Source: Limnobacter sp. CACIAM 66H1
GTDB taxonomy: Bacteria; Pseudomonadota; Gammaproteobacteria; Burkholderiales; Burkholderiaceae_B
Reading direction: 5' to 3'
DNA length: 51,613 bases
Assembly: GCF_001601825.1 (NCBI RefSeq)
Contig: NZ_LUJK01000020.1
Span: 1-51,613, forward strand
Shown here: positions 27,666-36,591 of the stretch, piece after piece
Numbering within the stretch: the first letter of the stretch is position 1
Layout of the letters: each line of letters starts with the position of its first letter
Notes under the pieces: model-generated
The model's database searches: none
What the model was told of the DNA's origin: nothing
The model's input: the letters and a program-made list of their open reading frames with translations, nothing else
Made by a program: the position numbers and the translations under genes

Positions 27666-28415
27666 TCACTTCGGCACAGTCACTTGGTACATGCGCTTTT
27701 GAAGGGTACCTGTTTTTCGAGCGAGGAAAGGTGAGTTTCTGCGTTTGTCAAAATAGCGTGGCGCTGGCAACATGCCCGCCATGCGTGCGGCCTGATAGCT
27801 ACTCAGTTGTGCAGCGCTGACACCAAAGTGATGTTTCGCGCCCGCCTGCGCCCCATACACACCATTGCCCCACTCCACCACATTCAGGTACACCTCCAGA
27901 ATACGGCGTTTGTCCCAAAGCGCTTCAATCATCAAGGCAATGACCAATTCCTGAGCTTTGCGAATGTAGCTTCGCTTGCTGGTCAAAAACAGGTTCTTGG
28001 CCAATTGCTGGGTAATGGTGGAACCGCCGTGTGTCACCCTGCCCCGTCTCTCATTGCGCTTGATGGCCAGTTGGATCGCCTCCATTTCCACGCCTTTGTG
28101 GGTCATGAAACCACTGTCCTCAGCTGCAATCACGGCACGCTTTAAATTCAGGGAAATTTTGTCGTAAGGCACCCATTCATGCTTGAGTTGAAAACCGGGT
28201 TCGGTCTTGCGAATTTCAGCCAAACGGGTTTGCATGAAACTGGTGCTACTGGGGTTCACATGCGTCCACACCGCAATTTGCGCCAGATACCACAGCTGCA
28301 ACAACACGACGGCACAGAATCCCCAAAAGAAAATTCGCCACAACCACACCAATGGATTCAGACTGAATTTACGCTTGCTGCCACCGGGAGAGGATTTTCT
28401 GCGCGCCATTTTCAT
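27666..28415 (-). CDS. mtgA: Monofunctional peptidoglycan transglycosylase
   Basis: 249 aa with an N-terminal membrane anchor (about residues 24-45) and a glycosyltransferase-51 domain. The catalytic Glu lies in AAEDSGFMTHKG, followed by GGSTITQQLAKNLFL and RKAQELVIALMIE. It polymerises lipid II into glycan strands. Its ATG overlaps the aroE TGA (ATGA, 28412-28415). It is the last gene of the unit that begins with mpl. Confidence 0.95.
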   Translation of the reverse strand: MKMARRKSSPGGSKRKFSLNPLVWLWRIFFWGFCAVVLLQLWYLAQIAVWTHVNPSSTSFMQTRLAEIRKTEPGFQLKHEWVPYDKISLNLKRAVIAAEDSGFMTHKGVEMEAIQLAIKRNERRGRVTHGGSTITQQLAKNLFLTSKRSYIRKAQELVIALMIEALWDKRRILEVYLNVVEWGNGVYGAQAGAKHHFGVSAAQLSSYQAARMAGMLPAPRYFDKRRNSPFLARKTGTLQKRMYQVTVPK

Positions 28416-29308
28416 TGTTGTTTTGCTTTGGCAAGCAGGGCTTGCCGAACTTTGGTTAAAGTTTCAAGTGCATTGGGCGACTGCCCGGTCCACACCTCGA
28501 AGGCCAATTGGGCTTGAAACACCAACATACCCAAGCCGTCGCTGCACGGCAAACCCAGTGCGCTGATTGAGCGAATGAACGCTGTGGGTTCAGCGGCGTA
28601 CATCATGTCGTACACCAGCACGGCACGCGCATACCAATCAGGGTGAAGTGCGGGCACATCCCCTTTCAGACTGCTTGAGGAGGCATTGACAATCACGACA
28701 GGCGCACCGGGCAAATCAAAATGTGCTGGAGGAGTATCCAGCCCGCCACCCGCCGCCGGAAGGTCGATGGCCTCCGCACGCTGCGCCAACTGACGCGCTT
28801 TGTCCGCAGTTCGGTTCAGCACAGTGAGGTGCTGAACGCCTGCTTGCTGAAAAGCTGCAACGCACCCACTGGCTGCGCCACCAGCGCCAATCATCAATAC
28901 CTGGCATTGCTCCAGGTGCAAACCCAGAGTATTTAACTGTCGGTTCAAATCGCGGCACAAGCCACCGCCATCTGTGTTGTCCCCATGCACAGTGCCATCT
29001 GCATTGAACTTCAAGGTATTGACGGCCTGCGCAAATTCGGCAGACGGGGTTAGCGAATTGGGTGGGTTGCCAGTCAATGCGAAGGCATCCAGCTTAAAGG
29101 GCACGGTCACATTCGCCCCTTTGACGCCAGCTGCATGCAAGGCAGCCACTGTTTGCGAAAAACCATCCACAGGTGCCAACAAACGTTCATATTGCAAGGT
29201 CAGGCCGAGCTGTGCTGCAAAGTCGGAATGAATGAAAGGCGACATGCTGTGTGAGATCGGATTGCCAATCACGACGTAGCGATTTGCCTGACGAATTGAT
29301 GCATTCAA
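28412..29308 (-). CDS. aroE: Shikimate dehydrogenase (NADP+)
   Basis: 298 aa. The shikimate-binding SHSMSP near residue 20, the GDNTDGGG segment and the dinucleotide-binding MIGAGGAASG near 141 are all present. AroE reduces 3-dehydroshikimate to shikimate. It overlaps mtgA by four bases and follows the TonB-like gene by 18 nt. A second shikimate-pathway gene, aroG, lies in this window but in a separate transcript. Confidence 0.95.
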   Translation of the reverse strand: MNASIRQANRYVVIGNPISHSMSPFIHSDFAAQLGLTLQYERLLAPVDGFSQTVAALHAAGVKGANVTVPFKLDAFALTGNPPNSLTPSAEFAQAVNTLKFNADGTVHGDNTDGGGLCRDLNRQLNTLGLHLEQCQVLMIGAGGAASGCVAAFQQAGVQHLTVLNRTADKARQLAQRAEAIDLPAAGGGLDTPPAHFDLPGAPVVIVNASSSSLKGDVPALHPDWYARAVLVYDMMYAAEPTAFIRSISALGLPCSDGLGMLVFQAQLAFEVWTGQSPNALETLTKVRQALLAKAKQQ

Positions 29309-29326
29309 CGATAAATCTCCATGCCC

Positions 29327-30160
29327 TTAGTACTCGGTGCTGATCGTGTCGCGGCTGAACACCCAAGTGCGGGTAATCGCCAAAATATCGGCTTTTTGTC
29401 GCATCTCCGAAGGAAAAGGCGGAAAGGGTGTCGACATTCTTAAAATTCGCAACGCGGCCCGGTCCAACACAGCCGATCCAGATGACCGGTCTATCTCCAC
29501 ATCTTCCAGCGTGCCGTCCGCGCGCACATAGGCCGTCAACCTCAACTTGCCGTAAATGCGGCCCTTCAGTTCATCGGGATAATTGGCATTACCCACCTGT
29601 TCTACTTTGGCGCGCCAAGCTTCCTCGTAAATGGCAAAGGCATAGGGCGAGGTGCGTGGCGAGAAAAAATGCTTGCGAGGACGCTCGTTGTAGCTTTTGA
29701 TGTTGTCGGCAATTTGCGCCTGCAACCGTTTGATTTCGAGTGCCCGTTGGCTTTTCGGATCATTGCCGGAACGGGTATCCAACACTTCATTTTGCGGCGT
29801 GGTGCGCAATTCCGCACCTGCCAGATTACGTTGCAAAGCCTCGAGCTCTTTGAGTCGCTCCTGGCTGGCAATGAGTTCTCGCTGGTTGACATTGTCATCG
29901 GCTTGCCCAGGCAAGGTGGTGGCTCGGCCCTTGTCGGCTTGCCCGCCACCATCCAGCGCAACCTGCGCAAGCACCTTGGCATCATTGGGTGTTTTCTGCG
30001 ACTGCGCATTCACCAGAATCACTTCAAGCGGACGACTGAAGGCGGTATCCACTTTCGGTTTTGAGAAATGCACCAGCAACAACAAGGCGTGAAGAAACAA
30101 CGACAACACCAGTGCCTTCTTCAGGTTGATCTCAACAAGTGGTGCGTGCAGCGAATTCAA
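29327..30160 (-). CDS. TonB-family energy transducer
   Basis: 277 aa. One N-terminal membrane helix (about residues 14-32), a polar linker with a Gln/Glu/Leu-rich coiled-coil stretch (about 95-160), and a C-terminal TonB domain (LRLTAYVRADGTLEDVEIDRSSG, then RILRMSTPFPPFP). It would link the proton gradient to outer-membrane transport. No ExbB/ExbD genes are next to it. The start is TTG at 30160, overlapping the rnb stop as TTGA. The place between a ribonuclease and aroE is conserved in several Burkholderiales, as far as I recall. Confidence 0.85.
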   Translation of the reverse strand: MNSLHAPLVEINLKKALVLSLFLHALLLLVHFSKPKVDTAFSRPLEVILVNAQSQKTPNDAKVLAQVALDGGGQADKGRATTLPGQADDNVNQRELIASQERLKELEALQRNLAGAELRTTPQNEVLDTRSGNDPKSQRALEIKRLQAQIADNIKSYNERPRKHFFSPRTSPYAFAIYEEAWRAKVEQVGNANYPDELKGRIYGKLRLTAYVRADGTLEDVEIDRSSGSAVLDRAALRILRMSTPFPPFPSEMRQKADILAITRTWVFSRDTISTEY

Positions 30161-32175
30161 GCCGCAGCACCTCCCACTGCATCGTCAGAGGAGCTCAGCC
30201 CTTCCGACTCACCCGCTTCAATCACAGCCACTGGCGCCTCCGGAAGTTCAATGTCCTCCTCCTCATCATCATCGAGCAAACGTGTAGGCGTTCCCCTCTT
30301 CAAGGCAATCAGTTTGCAGGACACAGTCAAGGTGAGCTCATCGACTTGATCCAGCTCCACCTCCACCTGAACGCCACGGCCCGGCGAAGTCACACCGACG
30401 AGGCGAACAAACAGGGGAATGTCGTCCAGGCGCACCAGTTCGTCTTTCACCACCACACCGTCAAACTGCTTGCGGCCCTTTTGCTGAATCCAGCGCAGGC
30501 ACCAGTAACGCTCCATGCTTTGCTGGAATTCGGCATACGCTTTGTAGGTGACATCAAAACTATTCACCGCGGAAAGCAATTCCGCATCGGTTGCGGTGTA
30601 CACCGGTGGCTCCTGGCGAAGCAATGAAATCAATTGCTGCTGGTTCACCAAATCAACATAGCGGCGCAATGGCGACGTGCTCCATGCATATTGCGGCACG
30701 CCCAAACCCACGTGCGGGGCGGCATGGGTCGACATTCGCACACGGCCCATGGGGGGCTGTACACGGTAAATGCCAGTGACCTTGCATTCGTCCAGCATGC
30801 CACCCCATTCACGGTTCACGTAAATCATCCACTCGGCCACCAGCAAATCCAGCGGTGCATCGCGGCGGCGTGGCTGAATTTCAACGGTACCGTCGTCGCT
30901 CACATAGAAATTGAAATCGATGCGCGTGTGTTTCTCGGGCTGACCGCGGGCAATCTCCCGCTCCATTCGCAACACGCACGAACTTTTCCACAGCATTTTC
31001 AATGCAGGAAAAAACTCGCCCACCACTTCAAGTTCATTTAAATTGGGGTCTTCCAGCACCTCTTTGGACAACGCCGCATCCAGGTGATTGTGGCGCAGGT
31101 TTGCGGCCATGGGCACCTGCTCAATGGTGCTGTAGGGCTCACTGATCAGTTCACCCGTGTCGACGCTGACTTCAACGTAAATACTCACCGATGGCACAGT
31201 GCGCCCTTCAGCCAAGGTGGCCAGCTCAACTACCTGATCGGGCAACATGGTGATCTTGTCACCAGGCGCATACACCGTGGACAGGCGCTCTCGGGCCACG
31301 CGATCGTATGGACTGCCGCGCGGAATCAGAAGTGCAGGCGCCGCAATGTGCACGCCAATTCGCGCGCGTTTTTCATCCAGCCACACGACGCTGAATGCAT
31401 CATCAATCTCCGTGGTTGAAATGTCATCAATTGAAAAAGCGCGCACATTGGCCAGGGGCAACTCTGCCAACTCGGCGGGCACTTCAGGCGCAGGCAAATC
31501 AATTTCCGGCCCCTTTGGAAAATACACCGCTGCGAAACGCGCGCGCATCATTTCATGCACAGATTTAAACGCACCACATTCAATCAACAACACATCGGGT
31601 GACCGGCCCGCTTCCGTGCAGGCCAACATCAAGGCTTTGTATTCGGCACTGTTTTTATCCGGCCGCACCAGCAGTGTGGCGGCCTGTTTCGCAAAACCGT
31701 CAGGCAGCTCTCGACGCACCAAGGCATCGGCCCAAGCTTGTTGCTGCTCAGCTGCCAAGCGCTTTTTCTCCAGACCCGCCAATGCGGCCTGCAAAATCTC
31801 AGGTGGGGCCGCACGGTACATGCCCTTGCCTTTGCGATGGAAATGAATAGGCGCAGCATGCAAAGCCGCAAGAGTCGCCGCCTGCTGCACCACGGTGGGC
31901 TTTTCACCGAAATATTCCTGGGCCATTGCGGTGAAATCAAACTCGCCTTCAGGCGAACATTCCCACAAAAACTCGGTGTCCACTTCTTTGGCCAAGGCTT
32001 CCACCTGCGTGTGGAATTCGGCACATTCCAGCGCATCAAACTTCAACATCACACTGTTGGATTTCACCTTGGTGCGTTTGCCATGCAAGGTTTCCACCTG
32101 ATAGGCGTTACCCTGCTCTTGAAGCACTCGGCCCACTTTGAAGGCTCCGGCCTCTTCGTAATACAAATTCATCAA
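30157..32175 (-). CDS. RNB-domain ribonuclease (RNase II/R family)
   Basis: 672 aa. The RNB catalytic centre with its acidic cluster is visible in FSIDDISTTEIDDAFSV near residue 240, followed by IGVHIAAPALLIPRGSPYDR. A C-terminal part continues to YAWSTSPLRRYVDLVNQ and an S1-like tail. The N-terminal region lacks the classic paired cold-shock domains of E. coli RNase II and belongs to the betaproteobacterial variant. It degrades RNA 3' to 5'. The start is 5 nt after the ubiC stop; Met2 at 32172 is an alternative. Confidence 0.88.
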   Translation of the reverse strand: MMNLYYEEAGAFKVGRVLQEQGNAYQVETLHGKRTKVKSNSVMLKFDALECAEFHTQVEALAKEVDTEFLWECSPEGEFDFTAMAQEYFGEKPTVVQQAATLAALHAAPIHFHRKGKGMYRAAPPEILQAALAGLEKKRLAAEQQQAWADALVRRELPDGFAKQAATLLVRPDKNSAEYKALMLACTEAGRSPDVLLIECGAFKSVHEMMRARFAAVYFPKGPEIDLPAPEVPAELAELPLANVRAFSIDDISTTEIDDAFSVVWLDEKRARIGVHIAAPALLIPRGSPYDRVARERLSTVYAPGDKITMLPDQVVELATLAEGRTVPSVSIYVEVSVDTGELISEPYSTIEQVPMAANLRHNHLDAALSKEVLEDPNLNELEVVGEFFPALKMLWKSSCVLRMEREIARGQPEKHTRIDFNFYVSDDGTVEIQPRRRDAPLDLLVAEWMIYVNREWGGMLDECKVTGIYRVQPPMGRVRMSTHAAPHVGLGVPQYAWSTSPLRRYVDLVNQQQLISLLRQEPPVYTATDAELLSAVNSFDVTYKAYAEFQQSMERYWCLRWIQQKGRKQFDGVVVKDELVRLDDIPLFVRLVGVTSPGRGVQVEVELDQVDELTLTVSCKLIALKRGTPTRLLDDDEEEDIELPEAPVAVIEAGESEGLSSSDDAVGGAAA

Positions 32176-32180
32176 CTGTC

Positions 32181-32744
32181 CTAAAGGTAATATTCAAGTT
32201 GGGGCAGGAAGACTTCCATCACCCACAACGGTGTTCTGTTGGGCTTGCGCGTAAAGCGCGCGCAACGGGCATACCAAACGCGACCGCTGCCCAGCCGGTT
32301 CATGTCGGCTTTCATCTCTGGGGGCAACAAACGCTGCACCCAGGGCTGCTGCAATGGCAAACGCGCGAAATAAAGCTTGCCCCGTTTTACCTGCGGGTCG
32401 GAAAACAACACCGTGCCCAATGAGCGGGTGCCCAAGCCCCGCCAAAAATGCCAATCATTCACCGGGCCGTCCATTTCAACCAGAGTTTGGGCCAGCACCA
32501 CAGGCACATTGTTCACATGCAAACGCACCAGTCGCTGCCGCATCATTTGCCCTGACATACCCAGTCCCCTCACCCTCGGCGCATGTTTGATCAACACGTT
32601 GCCTAGTGCAACAGGCTCTACTTTAAACCCCTTGTCCAAGCGCACCAAACGCTGGGTGAGCGAGCCGGGGGTACTTACCCAGTTTCGGGCCCACACAGGC
32701 CAGCTTGGCGGGCAATGCCCGCTCCATACAACACCAACGCTCAT
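32181..32744 (-). CDS. ubiC: Chorismate--pyruvate lyase
   Basis: 187 aa. UbiC splits chorismate to 4-hydroxybenzoate, the first committed step of ubiquinone synthesis. Recognisable features are SLTQRLVRL early, a central HFWRGLGTRSLGTVLFSDP (with the conserved Arg and Leu-Gly) and the C-terminal PLWVMEVFLPQL. The ATG overlaps the stop of the upstream yqiA-like gene (ATGA, 32741-32744). Confidence 0.88.
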   Translation of the reverse strand: MSVGVVWSGHCPPSWPVWARNWVSTPGSLTQRLVRLDKGFKVEPVALGNVLIKHAPRVRGLGMSGQMMRQRLVRLHVNNVPVVLAQTLVEMDGPVNDWHFWRGLGTRSLGTVLFSDPQVKRGKLYFARLPLQQPWVQRLLPPEMKADMNRLGSGRVWYARCARFTRKPNRTPLWVMEVFLPQLEYYL

Positions 32745-33385
32745 GGCAAACCCACGGCCAGTTTCACGAAGGGCAATATGTCATCGAAATCGCTCAAGGC
32801 ATGGTCAGAACCCAACAAATGCAGTTGATGCGCACCGCGATAACGCGCGAGCATGGTGTCACAGTTCAGTACTTCATCGTCCCGGGCTGCCACCAAAAAA
32901 TAGCGCGATGGGTCAGTCAGGCTGGTTTGTTCCATGGCCTTCAAATCACCAAGATAAGCGGGAACAAATTCAATTTCTTCGTCGGAAAAATAAACTTTCT
33001 TTTTGCCGATTTGATCCTGCAGATCATCATATGGCCTGATGGCGGGGTTCAGCAGCACCACCGTGGACTGCACATGCTGTTCGCCCAGCACCGTGGCGTA
33101 ATACCCTCCGAGTGAACTACCAATGAAGGTTAACGACAGATCGGGCTGGCTTTGCAAACGCGCATCCAGGTGCTGCTCGATCATCGCCATCGCCCGCGCG
33201 GGCGAGGCTGGCAAATCAGGCACCCACAAGTGGCTGCTTAAACCAGCCTGGTCAAAACAATCGATCATTTTCTGGGCCTTTACAGATCGAGACGATGAGC
33301 GAAAGCCATGCAGATAAACCACCAGGTCGGCCACGACCGCGGTGCGCGCAAACCCGCCGGGGCTGCTGAGGGTAAAGGGCGTCAA
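32741..33385 (-). CDS. YqiA/YcfP-family alpha/beta-fold esterase
   Basis: 214 aa. A YLHGFRSS oxyanion segment near residue 25, the nucleophile elbow GSSLGGYYA near 92 and a late GSDHALSDF with the likely catalytic His fit the UPF0227/YqiA group of small esterases that act on short acyl esters. It starts at TTG 33385, whose TTG overlaps the mpl TGA as TTGA, and its own stop overlaps ubiC. Its cellular substrate is not known. Confidence 0.8.
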   Translation of the reverse strand: MTPFTLSSPGGFARTAVVADLVVYLHGFRSSSRSVKAQKMIDCFDQAGLSSHLWVPDLPASPARAMAMIEQHLDARLQSQPDLSLTFIGSSLGGYYATVLGEQHVQSTVVLLNPAIRPYDDLQDQIGKKKVYFSDEEIEFVPAYLGDLKAMEQTSLTDPSRYFLVAARDDEVLNCDTMLARYRGAHQLHLLGSDHALSDFDDILPFVKLAVGLP

Positions 33386-34773
33386 ACCCGCACCCGTGTG
33401 GCCAAGGCATCGACCAACTTTTGATGGACACCACCAAATGAGCCATTGCTCATGGCCACCACCCAGTCACCCGGCTGCGCCAGAGAAACGACGTGGTCAA
33501 TTACTTCGTTCAAATCATCGCTGGTAAACAGCCGGTCGCCCAAGCTGCCCAGAGTATCGCGCACATTCCATTGAATACCTGCGGTGTAGCACACGACGGA
33601 CTGCGCTTCATCAAAAGAGGCTGGCAAGGCTTGTGCAAGAGTTCCCATTTTCATGGTGTTGGAACGGGGCTCAAACAGCGCGATTAACTTTCCGGTCGAC
33701 TTGCCTGCCTCGCCGGCAATTTCAGTCATTCGGGCTTTTGCACCCTCCAGAGTGGTGGCAATCGCTGTGGGGTGATGCGCAAAATCGTCATACACCTTCA
33801 CGCCAGCGGCCTCGCCACGCAATTCCATGCGACGCTTTACGCCAGGGAATTCGCTCAAGGCCTTGCAGGCATCCGTTAACTTCACGCCCACCGCATGCGC
33901 AGCGGCAATCACAGCCAAGGCATTGTTTACATTGTGCAAACCGGACCAATTCCATTCCACCCGGCCTTTCACTTCACCGTGTTTCAACACTTCAAATCGT
34001 GAGGCACCCAACACGCGGGCTTGCCAAGGAGCTTCATCGCCATTGGCGGAAAAACGCTCGACTGGGGTCCAGCAACCCCGTTTCAGCACGCGCTCCAGTG
34101 ATTCGGTATTGGCAGGACAAACCACCCGCCCTTCCGACGGCACGGTGCGCACCAAGTGGTGAAACTGGGTTTCAATTGCCGCAAGGTCGGGGAAAATATC
34201 GGCGTGGTCAAACTCCAGGTTGTTCAACACAGCCACCACGGGGCGGTAATGCACAAACTTGGAACGCTTGTCGAAGAACGCAGTGTCGTATTCGTCGGCT
34301 TCAATCACAAAGCAGTCACCCTGCCCCAAGGTGGCCGACACACCAAAACCACCGGGTACACCACCAATCAGAAAGCCTGGATTCAAACCCGCCTGCTGCA
34401 ACACCCAGGCCAACATGGAACTGGTGCTGGTTTTGCCATGCGTCCCCGCCACTGCCAACACCTTGCGACCCCGCAAAATATGCTCACCTACCCACTGCGG
34501 CCCGCTGGTATATGGCAAACCTTGGTTCAAAATTGCCTCCATCAGCGGATTGCCGCGGGAGACCACATTGCCGATCACCCACAAGTCAGGCTTGATGTTC
34601 AGTTGCTCCACACCAAAGCCCTCGGTCAGCTCTATACCAGCTTGGGTTAGCTGGGTGCTCATGGGTGGGTAAACATTGGCATCACAACCGGTCACGGTGT
34701 GGCCCAGAGACTTGGCCAACTGGGCAACACCGCCCATGAAGGTGCCACAAATCCCGAGAATGTGGATGTGCAT
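33382..34773 (-). CDS. mpl: UDP-N-acetylmuramate:L-Ala-gamma-D-Glu-meso-DAP ligase
   Basis: 463 aa. Mpl recycles the murein tripeptide by joining it to UDP-MurNAc. The Mur-ligase motifs are clear: HIHILGICGTFMGG at the N-terminus, the P-loop AGTHGKTSTSSML near 110, EADEYDTAFFDKRSKF near 175 and YDDFAHHPTAI near 330. Absence of any other mur gene here and the start sequence favour Mpl over MurC. It begins the seven-gene minus-strand unit ending at mtgA, and is divergent from the gene at 34836. Confidence 0.93.
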   Translation of the reverse strand: MHIHILGICGTFMGGVAQLAKSLGHTVTGCDANVYPPMSTQLTQAGIELTEGFGVEQLNIKPDLWVIGNVVSRGNPLMEAILNQGLPYTSGPQWVGEHILRGRKVLAVAGTHGKTSTSSMLAWVLQQAGLNPGFLIGGVPGGFGVSATLGQGDCFVIEADEYDTAFFDKRSKFVHYRPVVAVLNNLEFDHADIFPDLAAIETQFHHLVRTVPSEGRVVCPANTESLERVLKRGCWTPVERFSANGDEAPWQARVLGASRFEVLKHGEVKGRVEWNWSGLHNVNNALAVIAAAHAVGVKLTDACKALSEFPGVKRRMELRGEAAGVKVYDDFAHHPTAIATTLEGAKARMTEIAGEAGKSTGKLIALFEPRSNTMKMGTLAQALPASFDEAQSVVCYTAGIQWNVRDTLGSLGDRLFTSDDLNEVIDHVVSLAQPGDWVVAMSNGSFGGVHQKLVDALATRVRV

Positions 34774-34835
34774 TCTTTCTTCCTTTCAGAACAAGCCCAT
34801 ATTGTAGTGCCTGTGAATTTGGATACACTGCCGGT

Positions 34836-35438
34836 ATGGAAGAATTCTTCGCCCCGCAAGACGAACTTCGCATAGAAATTGCGATGACCGCCGCCCGATT
34901 GATCGCCGAGGAAGGCCTAGACTATGCCACCGCACGCAACCAAGCCGTGAAAGCCGTGCTCGGGAAACAGCGCGTGCCTCGGGAACGGCTCCCTTCAGAT
35001 CAAGACATTCAAGACGAAGTACGCGCGTATCAGGCGCTGTTCCAAGCCGATAGCCAGCCCGGAGAATTGAACGAATTGCGCGAAGTTGCACTCCAATTCA
35101 TGCAAGGAATTCAGCAATTCGAGCCCATTGTGTATGGCGCAGCCGTGAATGGCACGGGCAGCGCACATTCAGATGTTCACCTCATTGCCTTCGCCGATGA
35201 CGAAAAAGAAGTGGATTACTGGTTACTGAACCAAAACATCAATTTCGACGCCTGTGAAGACGCCTTGCTGGCCGGCAAATCATTTCCCGCTGTGGCCTTT
35301 CGCTGGAAACAGCGCTGGTTTCAGCTGGGCGTGGCCAGCCCAGTACAACGCCGTGGCTTGCTTAACCGGCAGGCACCCGATGGAACCCTTTTTCAAACTG
35401 ACATAGCGGGCCTGATACGCCTGATTGAAGCACCATGA
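34836..35438 (+). CDS. Conserved hypothetical protein (possible nucleotidyltransferase-like fold)
   Basis: 200 aa, no firm family. The N-terminal 70 residues are helical and resemble a small helical domain found in a group of conserved betaproteobacterial proteins that lie next to mpl. The C-terminal part (GAAVNGTGSAHSDVHLIAF, about residue 100) is reminiscent of degenerate nucleotidyltransferases. It is cytoplasmic, with no signal or membrane segment. Its stop overlaps the ATG of the thioredoxin-like gene (ATGA, 35435-35438). Confidence 0.8.
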   Translation: MEEFFAPQDELRIEIAMTAARLIAEEGLDYATARNQAVKAVLGKQRVPRERLPSDQDIQDEVRAYQALFQADSQPGELNELREVALQFMQGIQQFEPIVYGAAVNGTGSAHSDVHLIAFADDEKEVDYWLLNQNINFDACEDALLAGKSFPAVAFRWKQRWFQLGVASPVQRRGLLNRQAPDGTLFQTDIAGLIRLIEAP

Positions 35439-35932
35439 AAAACAAATTGATCCCGATTATCACTGCCGTTCTCGCTTTGGCCATTGGCCTTTATTTCGGC
35501 TTGAAACCGAAAAGTGGGCCAGATTACCCACTTAGTGGCTACACCTTTGACACCCCCCAAGGTGGATCGCTCGACTTGGGCGCATTGAAAGGCAAGGTGG
35601 TGGTGCTCAACTTTTGGGCCACTTGGTGCCCCCCCTGTGTAGAGGAAATGCCTGAGCTGGACGAGCTTTACCCTCAATTGCAGGCCCAAAATGTCGAACT
35701 AATCGGCATCGCAATTGATTCACCTTCTAACGTCGACCAATTTCTACAGAAAACACCAGTAAATTACCCTATCGTGCTTGCTGGCATGACTGGCACTGAA
35801 CTTGGAAAAGTGCTGGGTAACCAGCAAGGCGGATTACCGTTTACCGTCATTTTGGACGAAAATGGTAATGAATTACTGAAAGAAGCCGGCAGAATACAGA
35901 TGAGTACTATCACTAACGCACTGCAACGTTAA
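35435..35932 (+). CDS. TlpA-like membrane-anchored thiol-disulfide reductase
   Basis: 165 aa. An uncleaved N-terminal anchor (residues 5-22) precedes a thioredoxin-fold domain. The redox motif is Cys65-Pro-Pro-Cys68 in FWATWCPPCVEEMPEL, and the cis-Pro lies in GGLPFTVI. It should act in the periplasm as a reductant, for example in cytochrome c maturation. It is translationally coupled to the preceding gene. Confidence 0.9.
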   Translation: MKNKLIPIITAVLALAIGLYFGLKPKSGPDYPLSGYTFDTPQGGSLDLGALKGKVVVLNFWATWCPPCVEEMPELDELYPQLQAQNVELIGIAIDSPSNVDQFLQKTPVNYPIVLAGMTGTELGKVLGNQQGGLPFTVILDENGNELLKEAGRIQMSTITNALQR

Positions 35933-36111
35933 AATCGGGTATGCTCACGCAACGCCTGACTTGGGCGAACCGCGAAGCAAGGTTCACCAACGCCCTCCAA
36001 GGTGGAAAATAATTGATTTTCAGTGCACACTAAGCGAAGTTAGGCTCAAATCACCTCGCACTTGGTTGTGTACTGCCATACAAAACCAACCTCCCTAGAT
36101 GGAGCAAGCAA
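35933..36111. other. Gap upstream of accB with possible leader structure
   Basis: This 179-nt stretch carries no gene. Part of it (GGGCGAACC, then GGTTC and CGCCC downstream) can form an imperfect stem. I see no convincing -35/-10 pair. The accB start is preceded by a purine-rich GATGGAG. The accB leader is a known site of control in E. coli, so the stem is worth noting. Confidence 0.3.
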
Positions 36112-36576
36112 ATGGACCTCAGAAAGCTTAAAACATTGATCGACCTGGTCGCCGAATCTGACATTTCCGAACTGGAAGTGACTGAGGGTGAAGGCAAGGT
36201 ACGAATCGTCAAAAGCCAGCCCCAATACACCATGGCCATGCCGCAGCAAATGGTGCAGCAAGCCCCGGTAGCTGCCCCAGCGGTGGCTGCAACCGCAGCG
36301 CCTGCAGCCGCCGCCGAAGCACCTACTGCTCCAGCCGAAGCTGGCCACAAGGTTACCTCTCCCATGGTGGGCACCTTCTACCGCGCGCCCAGCCCTGGTG
36401 CCTCCAATTTCGTTGAAATTGGCAGCACTGTCAAAGAAGGCCAAACCATCTGCATTATTGAAGCCATGAAATTGCTCAACGAAATTGAGTGCGACAAATC
36501 TGGCGTGGTGAAGGCCATTTTGGTCGAAAACGGTCAACCTGTGGAGTTTGGTCAAGCTCTGTTCGTCATTGAATAA
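36112..36576 (+). CDS. accB: Biotin carboxyl carrier protein of acetyl-CoA carboxylase
   Basis: 154 aa. The N-terminal part is followed by an Ala/Pro-rich linker (residues 48-78) and a biotinyl domain with the modified Lys120 in [10 protein letters not shown]. It carries CO2 between AccC and the carboxyltransferase in fatty-acid synthesis. accC follows after 15 nt. Confidence 0.96.
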   Translation: MDLRKLKTLIDLVAESDISELEVTEGEGKVRIVKSQPQYTMAMPQQMVQQAPVAAPAVAATAAPAAAAEAPTAPAEAGHKVTSPMVGTFYRAPSPGASNFVEIGSTVKEGQTICIIEAMKLLNEIECDKSGVVKAILVENGQPVEFGQALFVIE

Positions 36577-36591
36577 AGCGGGAGCTGCACC

